From an uncultured Clostridia bacterium (GTDB taxonomy: Bacteria; Bacillota; Clostridia; Lachnospirales; Lachnospiraceae), in contig CAMOHF010000067.1 in NCBI GenBank assembly GCA_946614685.1, positions 1 to 6,218 of the forward strand: a stretch of DNA of 6,218 bases, written 5' to 3'. The position numbers and the translations under genes are program-made. Each line of letters begins with the position of its first letter. Within the stretch, counting starts at the first letter, position 1. Under the pieces are notes generated by a model. That model worked only from the letters and a program-made list of their open reading frames with translations, searched no databases and had not been told where the DNA came from. Below, one piece after another: positions 1-5,813 of this stretch.

Positions 1-1
1 C

Positions 2-58
2 CATCATCATGATCACGACCACGGTCACGATCATGACCACGACCACCATCACAGCCAT
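2..58 (+). repeat. His/Asp-rich low-complexity coding tract in larC
   Basis: Nineteen codons, nearly all CAT, CAC, GAT or GAC, encode a run of His and Asp with one Gly and one Ser. At DNA level this reads as an imperfect repeat of GA(T/C)CA(T/C). Histidine-rich stretches are known in LarC and other nickel chaperones and are thought to hold or buffer Ni. The tract may continue left of the window. Such repeats can change length by slippage. Confidence 0.85.
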
Positions 59-1012
59 CGGGGACTTGCGGAAATACGATCCATCATATCGGCAAGCAGC
101 CTTTCGGACCGTGCCAAGGCCTTGGCGGTACGCATCTTTGATATTCTGGCAGAGGCAGAGTCTCATGCGCATGGCGTACCCAAGGAAGAGGTTCATTTTC
201 ATGAAGTGGGTGCGGTGGATTCCATTGTGGACATCCTGTCGGCAGCCTACTGTATCGACAATCTTGATATTGAGAAAGTATATATACCTGCGCTCTCCGA
301 GGGAGAGGGAACGGTGAGAAGCCAGCACGGCATATTGCAGATTCCTGTGCCTGCAGTGCTTGACATCGTGAGCGCCCACAAGATCCCTCTGGAGCGGATG
401 CATGCGTATGGCGAATTTGTGACGCCCACGGGCGCAGCCATCGCTGCGGCACTCCGGACGAAGGAGGAACTTCCGAAGCGGTTCGTCATAGAAAAGACGG
501 GACGCGGCGCGGGAAAGCGTACCTACGAACGACCGAGCATACTGACGGCCATGCTGATCACACCCGCCGAAACAAAGGACGAGACGGACGGCAGGATCGC
601 AGTACTTGAAACCAATGTGGATGACTGTACGGGTGAAGCCTTGGGGTTCCTGATGGAGGAGCTATTCACATACGGTGCGAGGGATGTGCATTATATCCCC
701 TGCTTTATGAAGAAAAACCGTCCGGGCTATCTGGTGCGCGTGATCTGCGATGAAGACCGGATTTCCCGGATGGAGGAGCTGATCTTTCGGCATACCACAA
801 CCATCGGTATCCGCAGATGTTTGATGGACAGAACGACTTTGGACCGTGACGCAGGTGTAATGATGACAGCGTACGGAGAGGTGGTGACCAAGGAGGTTAC
901 CGTAGACGGCAGAAAACGTGCTTATAAAGAGTACGAGAGCGTGGCGGATCTTGCCAGAATCGGGGATGCCGGATTCTGGGAAGTGTCACAGGCAGCGAAG
1001 GAGACGAAATAA
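2..1012 (+). CDS. larC: LarC, NPN cofactor nickel insertion protein (5' end missing)
   Basis: Partial gene open at the left edge; 336 C-terminal residues are visible. LarC (DUF111 family) is the CTP-dependent nickel chelatase that puts Ni into the pyridinium bisthiocarboxylate mononucleotide made by LarB and LarE, the cofactor first described in lactate racemase LarA. In the visible part, residues 1-19 are a His/Asp-rich tract, HFHEVGAVDS follows at about 65-74 and TPTG at 141-144. The C-terminal LarC2 half has ETNVDDCTGE near 203-212, KKNRPG at 237-242 and HTTTIGIR at 264-271. These are family hallmarks. The frame stays open from the first bases, so the TTG at 122 is not the start. LarC1 and LarC2 lie in one frame here, unlike Lactobacillus plantarum, where a programmed frameshift joins them. 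One base separates the stop from pepD. No larA, larB or larE is visible, so the client enzyme is unknown. Confidence 0.93.
   Translation, partial: HHHDHDHGHDHDHDHHHSHRGLAEIRSIISASSLSDRAKALAVRIFDILAEAESHAHGVPKEEVHFHEVGAVDSIVDILSAAYCIDNLDIEKVYIPALSEGEGTVRSQHGILQIPVPAVLDIVSAHKIPLERMHAYGEFVTPTGAAIAAALRTKEELPKRFVIEKTGRGAGKRTYERPSILTAMLITPAETKDETDGRIAVLETNVDDCTGEALGFLMEELFTYGARDVHYIPCFMKKNRPGYLVRVICDEDRISRMEELIFRHTTTIGIRRCLMDRTTLDRDAGVMMTAYGEVVTKEVTVDGRKRAYKEYESVADLARIGDAGFWEVSQAAKETK
998..1003 (+). promoter_or_regulatory. Ribosome binding site fixing the pepD start
   Basis: AAGGAG lies inside the last larC codons, 10 bases before the ATG at 1014. The pepD frame is open further upstream, to an ATG at 918, but this site and the M20C N-terminus both support 1014. 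The pepD ribosome site inside larC implies co-transcription. Confidence 0.8.
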
Positions 1013-1013
1013 A

Positions 1014-2477
1014 ATGGCAGTATTAAAAGGGCTCGCTCCCGAAAGCGTATTTGCGTATTTTGAAGAAATCTGCAGTATTCCGCACGGATCGGGACATACG
1101 AAGCAGATCAGCGATTATCTGTGCAACTTTGCAAAAGAAAGAAAACTTGAATACATACAGGATCAGCTCGGCAACGTGCTGATCAAAAAGCCTGGGACAG
1201 AGGGATACGAGGAAGCGCCCGTTGTCATTTTGCAGGGACATATGGATATGGTCCTCGATCAGACGGAGGACAGCGCGATCGATATGGAGAACGAGGGTCT
1301 TTTGCTTAAGGTGAAAGACGATATTATCACGGCAGAGGGAACAACGCTCGGCGGGGATGACGGTATTGCGGTTGCATACATGCTTGCGCTGCTTGACGCA
1401 AAAGATATTCCGCATCCGCCCGTTGAGGCTGTGTTTACCGTGGATGAGGAGATCGGCATGCTCGGTGCTGCCTCCTTTGATATGTCAAAGCTTGACGGAA
1501 AGATCATGCTTAACATCGATTCCGAGGATGAGGGAGTTTTGCTGTGCTCCTGTGCGGGCGGCGTCACGGTCAGTGCAACGCTTCCCGTGGAACGCGAAAG
1601 AGACGAGGGGTATTTTGCGAAGATTTCCTTAGAGGGACTCTGCGGAGGACATTCCGGCGTTGAGATCCATAAGGGAAGGGCGTCCGCAAATCATTTGCTC
1701 GGCAGGGTGCTCTCGGAACTTGAGGAGACGGTATCCTATCGTCTGATCACACTGCACGGCGGTTCCAAGGATAATGTCATACCGAATTTTGCCGAGGCGG
1801 AGTTATTGCTCGATGAGGCCGGAGATGTGAAGGAACTGATCCAACAGGCGGCTTTGATCAATGAGACGCTTCGCCATGAGTACGAGGCCACGGATCCGGA
1901 TATGAAACTTGCCGTATCCATCGCCGACAGAACGAAGAAGGCCAATGCCATGACTTACCAGTCTTCTTCGGCTGTGACTGCGGCACTGTACGGATTTCCA
2001 AGCGGGGTGATCCGTATGAGCCATGAGATTCCGGGTCTGGTTCAGACATCATTAAATCTCGGAATTCTGGATTCGGATGTGAAGGAGGTCAGCTTTTCCT
2101 TCTCGGTTCGAAGCAGTGTGGCTTCCGAAAAGAACGCACTGGTTGGAAGAATACGCAGCCTGATCTGGCAGCTCGGAGGAGACCTCTCCGTGTCCGGGGA
2201 TTATCCGGCATGGGAGTATAAAAAAGAGTCGAAACTGCGCGACTTGATGAGCCGGGTATTTGAAGCACAGTACGGATACGCACCGAAGGTGGAAGCAATC
2301 CATGCGGGTGTTGAATGCGGTTTTTTCGCAGGCGGTATAGAAGGACTGGATGCGATATCCTTCGGGCCCGATATGCGGGATATTCATACAGCGAAGGAGT
2401 CCATGGATGTAAAGAGCGTGGCGAGGACCTGGGATTTCCTTCTCGCGACTTTAAAGGAGATCGGTCATGATTGGTAA
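1014..2477 (+). CDS. pepD: Xaa-His dipeptidase (aminoacyl-histidine dipeptidase, M20C)
   Basis: 487 residues, matching the usual PepD length of about 485. The cytosolic enzyme cuts unblocked dipeptides such as carnosine (beta-Ala-His) and other Xaa-His with a di-zinc centre. The full M20 set is present: metal ligand H76 with D78 in GHMDM, bridging D115 in LGGDDG, catalytic base E145 and ligand E146 in VDEEIG, D169 in NIDSED, and H458 in RDIHTA near the end. These match, with a small offset, the residues known from E. coli PepD (H80, D119, E149, E150, D173, H461). Residues of about 186-395 form the inserted lid or dimerisation domain, with GGHSGVEI at 211-218. The start is ATG 1014, set by AAGGAG at 998. 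The upstream in-frame ATG at 918 would overlap larC by 95 bases and adds a non-family tail. The 3' end overlaps the next gene by 11 bases. Substrate range cannot be read from sequence. Confidence 0.95.
   Translation: MAVLKGLAPESVFAYFEEICSIPHGSGHTKQISDYLCNFAKERKLEYIQDQLGNVLIKKPGTEGYEEAPVVILQGHMDMVLDQTEDSAIDMENEGLLLKVKDDIITAEGTTLGGDDGIAVAYMLALLDAKDIPHPPVEAVFTVDEEIGMLGAASFDMSKLDGKIMLNIDSEDEGVLLCSCAGGVTVSATLPVERERDEGYFAKISLEGLCGGHSGVEIHKGRASANHLLGRVLSELEETVSYRLITLHGGSKDNVIPNFAEAELLLDEAGDVKELIQQAALINETLRHEYEATDPDMKLAVSIADRTKKANAMTYQSSSAVTAALYGFPSGVIRMSHEIPGLVQTSLNLGILDSDVKEVSFSFSVRSSVASEKNALVGRIRSLIWQLGGDLSVSGDYPAWEYKKESKLRDLMSRVFEAQYGYAPKVEAIHAGVECGFFAGGIEGLDAISFGPDMRDIHTAKESMDVKSVARTWDFLLATLKEIGHDW
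2453..2459 (+). promoter_or_regulatory. Ribosome binding site of the exonuclease gene, inside pepD
   Basis: AAAGGAG sits seven bases before the ATG at 2467, within the last pepD codons. It supports the overlapping start and suggests that translation of the exonuclease is coupled to ribosomes finishing pepD. Confidence 0.75.
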
Positions 2478-3153
2478 CAGGAGAGGCAAGAGAAAGGATG
2501 AGCATCAGCCGGATTATTGTCTGTATGACCTGGAGACAACGGGTACTTCCTACCGCCAGGATAAGATCATAGAGATATCGGCGGTGAAGGTGAGAAACGG
2601 AGAGGTGGTGGAGGAGTTTTCCACACTGGTGGATCCGAAGTGTCCGATCTCGCCCTTTGCTACGGCCATCAACGGCATCACGGATGAGATGGTGGCGGGC
2701 AAGCCGACCATTGCCGAGGCGCTCCCGGACTTCCTTGCTTTTATCGGTGAGGATGTGCTGGTGGGACACAATGTGGCGGCCTTCGATATGAACTTTATTT
2801 ACAGAGAGTGCGAGGCGCTTTACAAGGGCGTTCCGGATAATGATTTTATCGACACTCTGTACTACGCCAGAAGAAAACTGCCGGAGCTTGCGCATCACAA
2901 ACTGACGGATCTCGCAACCCACTACGGGATCTCGACGGAGGGCGCACACCGTGCCCTGGCGGACTGCCGCATGAACCAGAAGGTCTTTGAACTTCTGTCC
3001 GGCGAGCCGGACGGCAAACCGAAACGACCGCCCGCGAAGGATGTGAGAAAGTGTCCCAAGTGCGGCAGAAATATGAAAAAACGAAACGGAAAGTTCGGCG
3101 AGTTCTACGGCTGCAGCGGCTTTCCCATGTGCAATTATACGGAAAACATCTGA
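2467..3153 (+). CDS. DnaQ-like DEDDh 3'-5' exonuclease with C-terminal zinc ribbon
   Basis: 228 residues in two parts. Residues of about 16-177 are an RNase T/DnaQ-type DEDDh exonuclease. ExoI is DLETTG with D21 and E23, ExoII is GHNVAAFD with D107, and ExoIII is HRALAD with H161 and D166. All five catalytic residues are present, so a two-metal 3'-5' nuclease is expected. A basic, proline-rich linker (about 180-194) leads to a four-cysteine zinc ribbon, C196, C199, C216 and C222, of the type repeated at the C-terminus of bacterial topoisomerase I (zf-C4_Topoisom). That domain binds single-stranded DNA in topoisomerases, so here it probably holds the substrate. The protein is too short to be the PolC proofreading module and lacks the GIY-YIG part of DinG/UvrC-like fusions. 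It may act in repair or in trimming DNA or RNA ends; the exact role is unknown. Start ATG 2467, with AAAGGAG seven bases upstream. Confidence 0.9.
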   Translation: MIGNRRGKRKDEHQPDYCLYDLETTGTSYRQDKIIEISAVKVRNGEVVEEFSTLVDPKCPISPFATAINGITDEMVAGKPTIAEALPDFLAFIGEDVLVGHNVAAFDMNFIYRECEALYKGVPDNDFIDTLYYARRKLPELAHHKLTDLATHYGISTEGAHRALADCRMNQKVFELLSGEPDGKPKRPPAKDVRKCPKCGRNMKKRNGKFGEFYGCSGFPMCNYTENI

Positions 3154-3163
3154 GGATAAAATC

Positions 3164-3643
3164 ATGCGACTTACCACGCTTTGTTATCTGATCCGTGACG
3201 GCAGATATCTGATGCTATATCGCAACAAAAAAGAAAACGATCAGTCCGAGGGCAAGTATCTTGGCGTCGGCGGCAAGATGAAAGAGGGAGAGAGCCCGGA
3301 CGAGTGCGCAAGACGCGAGATCCTTGAGGAGACCGGGTTTACGGTGGAGGATCTTACGCTTCGAGGGGTCGTTACATTTCTTTCCGACTGTTATGAGGAT
3401 GAGATCATGTTCCTTTATTCCGCGGAGCAGTTTACCGGAGAACTGAGGGAATGTGACGAAGGCGAGCTTTCCTGGGTCGATGCGGACAAGGTGCTCTCGC
3501 TTCCGGCGTGGGAGGGAGACAAATACTTCTTAAAACCTCTGCTTGAGGGCAGGGAGGGGATCGAGGTCAAGCTTTCCTACAGGGGAGACCGGCTGATCGA
3601 GGCCAGTGTCGGCGGTGAGATGGTTCTTGCCGTCTTCGAGTAA
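3164..3643 (+). CDS. Nudix hydrolase, probable 8-oxo-dGTP diphosphatase (MutX-like)
   Basis: 159 residues, a single Nudix domain. The box GX5EX7REUXEEXGU is perfect from G37 to F59, with E43, R51, E52, E55 and E56 as expected for Mg binding and catalysis. The N-terminal LCYLIRDGRYLMLYR, the KKENDQSEGKYLGVGGK segment and the late WEGDKYFLKPLL and KLSYRGDRL stretches resemble the streptococcal MutX subgroup, which removes 8-oxo-dGTP from the nucleotide pool. Substrate is therefore inferred from subgroup resemblance; other (d)NTPs or nucleotide derivatives remain possible. The gene starts ten bases after the exonuclease, with TGAGGA at 3151-3156 as ribosome site, so the two are very likely co-transcribed. 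Its last codons contain the promoter of the next unit. Confidence 0.9.
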   Translation: MRLTTLCYLIRDGRYLMLYRNKKENDQSEGKYLGVGGKMKEGESPDECARREILEETGFTVEDLTLRGVVTFLSDCYEDEIMFLYSAEQFTGELRECDEGELSWVDADKVLSLPAWEGDKYFLKPLLEGREGIEVKLSYRGDRLIEASVGGEMVLAVFE

Positions 3644-3655
3644 ATGGAGTATAAT
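3627..3655 (+). promoter_or_regulatory. Sigma-A-type promoter upstream of the prephenate dehydratase
   Basis: TTGCCG at 3627-3632 (four of six matches to TTGACA), a 17-base spacer, then a perfect TATAAT at 3650-3655. The start point would fall near 3662, giving a leader of about 46 bases before the ATG at 3708. The -35 box lies in the Nudix coding end and the -10 box just after its stop. It is the only clear promoter in the window and stands before the only large gap. No terminator separates it from the upstream genes, so read-through is also likely. Confidence 0.7.
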
Positions 3656-3670
3656 TTACCTTTAGACTGT

Positions 3671-3682
3671 TGCTTTAAAGCA
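3671..3682 (+). promoter_or_regulatory. 12-base perfect palindrome in the leader, possible operator
   Basis: TGCTTTAAAGCA is a perfect inverted repeat without a spacer, about 9-20 bases downstream of the predicted transcription start. The position would suit a repressor site. It does not match the Fur or PerR box consensus, and a palindrome of this size may arise by chance in AT-rich leader DNA. No poly-T run follows, so it is not a terminator. Confidence 0.3.
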
Positions 3683-3707
3683 CGAAAGAGAAATACGGAG
3701 TACTACC

Positions 3708-4586
3708 ATGAAAATTGCAATATTAGGGCCGGAAGGCACCTTCTGTGACAAGGCATACGAAGAATACAAAAACAGCCAGAGCGGTATTGACTTAAAGCCG
3801 GAGTTCTATCCTTCGGTGGATGAGGTGTTTGCCGCGGTGGAAGAAGGTTGCGACTTAGGTATCGTTCCCGTGGAGAATACTCTGGACGGTTATGTACAAA
3901 GAACATTGGATCTTCTGCATGAACAGGATGTGCATGTCATTGCGGAAAACCGCGTGCCGGTACATTTTTCTCTGGTGGGCAATGTCTCGGAATTATCGGA
4001 GATCAAGAAACTGTATGTCCAGTTTAAGACCAACGGACAGTGCAGACGTTTTATCAGAGAACTCTCTCCGGAGAAGATCATAACCACGGAGAGTAATATG
4101 GAATCCTTTTATGCCATCGGTGATGAGCCGGGCGCGGCGGCCATCGTGCCGCATCACATCTTATCCAAGGCGGGCGACCGTTTTATCGTGGAGGATGTGA
4201 CGGATGCTACCAGTAACTTCACACGCTTCTGCGTGTTTGAGAAGGGTGTGATCCCCTCTGATTTCCTGACGGCGGAGGCGATGGTTCCCTTTATGAGGGA
4301 GTCTGCCGGTGCGCCTTCGGAAGGGCTTGTCGGTATGTCTGCCTTTATCATGCCGGCGGTGGATCGACCGGGTATTCTCTATATGATCCTCAGAAATTTC
4401 TACGAGAATCAGATCAACCTGGTATCCATTATGTCAAGGCCGACCAAGCAGAGCCTCGGCACATACAATTTCTACATCGAACTGCAGGCGCCGACGAACA
4501 GATTAGACAAGATGCTCGATACATTGAATCAGATTCACGTATACAACGATATCAAGGTGATCGGTGTATACGGAGATCAGGAGTAG
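3708..4586 (+). CDS. pheA: Prephenate dehydratase with ACT domain, stand-alone and divergent
   Basis: 292 residues, the normal length for a monofunctional PDT. It would turn prephenate into phenylpyruvate, water and CO2, the last ring-forming step toward phenylalanine. Residues 1 to about 180 are the periplasmic-binding-protein-like catalytic fold: GPEGTF at 7-12, VPVENT at 53-58, GQC at 110-112 and the catalytic TRF at 172-174 within SNFTRF. Residues of about 207-290 are an ACT domain for phenylalanine feedback, with DRPGIL at 219-224 and MSRP at 242-245. There is no chorismate mutase domain. Deviations: the SHPQ motif before the QC pair reads VQFK, the STSAA-like stretch reads SNMES, and ESRP has lost its Glu. 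The first could alter substrate handling and the last could weaken Phe inhibition. A relative with another prephenate-like substrate is possible, but the kept TRF favours PDT. Start ATG 3708, with CGGAG at 3696-3700. Confidence 0.85.
   Translation: MKIAILGPEGTFCDKAYEEYKNSQSGIDLKPEFYPSVDEVFAAVEEGCDLGIVPVENTLDGYVQRTLDLLHEQDVHVIAENRVPVHFSLVGNVSELSEIKKLYVQFKTNGQCRRFIRELSPEKIITTESNMESFYAIGDEPGAAAIVPHHILSKAGDRFIVEDVTDATSNFTRFCVFEKGVIPSDFLTAEAMVPFMRESAGAPSEGLVGMSAFIMPAVDRPGILYMILRNFYENQINLVSIMSRPTKQSLGTYNFYIELQAPTNRLDKMLDTLNQIHVYNDIKVIGVYGDQE
4579..4583 (+). promoter_or_regulatory. Ribosome binding site of the Fur-like gene
   Basis: AGGAG in the last codons of the dehydratase gene, nine bases before the ATG at 4593. 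It favours that start over the in-frame ATG at 4629, which has no comparable site. Confidence 0.7.
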
Positions 4587-4592
4587 TAAGGT

Positions 4593-5030
4593 ATGGCAGC
4601 AAAAAACGATGCGGTAGCTTTCGGCTACATGAACAAAGATGATATCATTACCGCACTGAAGGAGCGCGGGCTTAGGCTCACAGACCAGCGCAGGCTGATC
4701 ATCGACATTATCACCGGTGAGGATTATTCCTGCTGCAAAGAAGTATACTTCCTCGCGCACAAGAGGGACAACAGCATCGGGATCGCAACCGTGTACCGCA
4801 TGATCAACGTCCTTGAGGAGATCGGTGCCATAAGCAGAAAGAACATTCAGATGGCGCCGTGTACGGGACGTTGCTGCGATATGAAGGAAGGCTGCACCGT
4901 GGTGACAAACGAGAGCGTGCAGATCAACCTCTCCGAGGAGGATATGCAGGAAGCGCTGCAGTACATCATGAAGAAAAAAGGCTACGAGAACATTGATCAG
5001 ATCAAGGCGGTTCTGGTAGACCGGGTATAG
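4593..5030 (+). CDS. Fur-family-like winged-helix regulator with cysteine cluster
   Basis: 145 residues. Residues of about 15-85 match the Fur-family DNA-binding winged helix: [15 protein letters not shown] at 22-36, then the recognition helix region [17 protein letters not shown] at 62-78, close to the usual isxaTVYRxLxxLxxxG. The C-terminal half (about 102-145) fits the short Fur dimerisation fold. The stretch that normally reads HHDHLICxxC and supplies the His metal ligands is missing. In its place are C90, C94, C95 and C101, with C47 and C48 further up in the winged helix; H56 is the only histidine. The canonical Fur, Zur or PerR metal site therefore cannot form. Thiolate metal binding, an Fe-S cluster or thiol redox sensing are options, none proven. 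It starts six bases after the PDT gene and ends 11 bases before ExoIII, so it belongs to this transcription unit. Targets are unknown; autoregulation at the promoter near 3650 is possible. Confidence 0.82.
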   Translation: MAAKNDAVAFGYMNKDDIITALKERGLRLTDQRRLIIDIITGEDYSCCKEVYFLAHKRDNSIGIATVYRMINVLEEIGAISRKNIQMAPCTGRCCDMKEGCTVVTNESVQINLSEEDMQEALQYIMKKKGYENIDQIKAVLVDRV

Positions 5031-5033
5031 GAG
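5029..5033 (+). promoter_or_regulatory. Ribosome binding site deciding the TTG start of ExoIII
   Basis: AGGAG overlaps the stop of the Fur-like gene and lies eight bases before TTG 5042. The following residues, KFISWNVNG, are the conserved ExoIII N-terminus, and no ATG or GTG is available ahead of them in this frame at a suitable distance. Confidence 0.8.
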
Positions 5034-5041
5034 ACCGAGTT

Positions 5042-5797
5042 TTGAAGTTTATCTCATGGAATGTAAACGGCCTGCGCGCAGTGATGGGCAAGGGCTTTAT
5101 GGATTTTTTTGACCGGGTGGATGCGGACTTTGTCTGCCTTCAGGAGATCAAACTGTCGGAGGGACAGCTGCTCTGGGAGAAACCCGGCTACTTTGCGTAT
5201 TGGAATTATGCGGAGAAGAAAGGCTATTCCGGTACGGCGATCTTCACCAAGCACGAGCCGGAGAACGTCTTTTACGGTATCGGGATACCGGAACATGATC
5301 ACGAGGGAAGGGTGATCACATTGGAATACCCGGATTATTATATGGTCGTGGTCTATACACCCAATTCCCAGAACGAGCTCGCAAGACTCTCCTACCGCAT
5401 GGAGTGGGAGGATGCTTTTCGCGGGTATCTGGTGGGACTTTCAAAGAAGAAGTCTGTCATCGTCTGCGGCGACATGAATGTGGCGCACAAGGAGATTGAC
5501 TTAAAGAATCCCAAGAGCAACAAGCGAAACGCCGGTTTTACCGACGAGGAGCGCGGCAAGATGACCGAGCTGCTTGAGAGCGGATTTATCGATACCTTTC
5601 GATACTTCTATCCCGACAGGACGGAGATTTACTCCTGGTGGTCCTATCGCTTCCGTGCGAGGGAAAAGAATGCGGGATGGCGGATCGACTACTTCCTGGT
5701 ATCCGAGGACCTTAAGGAAAAACTTGTTTCGGCTGATATTCTGACTGATGTTATGGGCTCCGATCACTGCCCTGTTGAACTTGTTTTAAACGTATGA
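5042..5797 (+). CDS. xth: Exodeoxyribonuclease III / AP endonuclease
   Basis: 251 residues, typical for the ExoIII branch of the EEP superfamily. It nicks DNA 5' of abasic sites and removes 3' blocking groups in base excision repair in the cytoplasm, and has 3'-5' exonuclease activity. The motifs are complete: WNVNG at 6-10 (N7), LQEIK at 33-37 with metal ligand E35, SGTAIF at 63-68, YTPNSQ at 105-110 (Y105), GDMNVAH at 143-149 with D144 and N146, SWWSYR at 198-203, WRIDYFLVS at 213-221 with D216, and GSDHCPV at 239-245 with the catalytic D241-H242 pair. TTG is the start codon, supported by AGGAG eight bases upstream and by the family N-terminus. A gap of 11 bases follows the Fur-like gene and 16 bases separate it from the sugar kinase, so it is likely part of the same transcript. 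No deviation in the active site is seen. Confidence 0.96.
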   Translation: MKFISWNVNGLRAVMGKGFMDFFDRVDADFVCLQEIKLSEGQLLWEKPGYFAYWNYAEKKGYSGTAIFTKHEPENVFYGIGIPEHDHEGRVITLEYPDYYMVVVYTPNSQNELARLSYRMEWEDAFRGYLVGLSKKKSVIVCGDMNVAHKEIDLKNPKSNKRNAGFTDEERGKMTELLESGFIDTFRYFYPDRTEIYSWWSYRFRAREKNAGWRIDYFLVSEDLKEKLVSADILTDVMGSDHCPVELVLNV

Positions 5798-5799
5798 CG

Positions 5800-5805
5800 A
5801 GGAGG
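5800..5805 (+). promoter_or_regulatory. Strong ribosome binding site of the sugar kinase gene
   Basis: AGGAGG, a full Shine-Dalgarno core, eight bases before ATG 5814 and directly after the ExoIII stop. It is the strongest ribosome site in the window. Confidence 0.85.
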
Positions 5806-5813
5806 AACTGTGT

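Noticed and set aside
122..124. TTG as the start of larC.
   Set aside because: The frame is open upstream to the window edge and encodes LarC-like sequence including the His-rich tract, so the gene begins outside the window.
9..317. A 102-codon + strand frame rich in Thr over the start of the window.
   Set aside because: It is the larC repeat read in another frame (ACC/ACG from the CAC/GAC codons) and turns into non-protein-like sequence.
918..1013. N-terminal extension of pepD from the upstream in-frame ATG at 918.
   Set aside because: It overlaps larC by 95 bases, adds a 32-residue tail unlike M20C proteins, and a good ribosome site supports ATG 1014.
2089..3177. A 362-codon open frame on the - strand opposite the end of pepD and the exonuclease gene.
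   Set aside because: It lies antisense to two genes with complete catalytic motifs, shows no recognisable domain, is rich in Arg/His/Ser as shadow frames are, and has no supporting gene context.
3660..3690. Hairpin in the PDT leader as a terminator or phenylalanine attenuator.
   Set aside because: The stems are only about five A/T-rich pairs, no U-run follows, and no leader peptide rich in Phe codons is present.
5775..5813. Possible promoter before the sugar kinase, based on TTGAAC at 5775-5780.
   Set aside because: There is no acceptable -10 box 16-18 bases downstream; that region holds the ribosome site instead.
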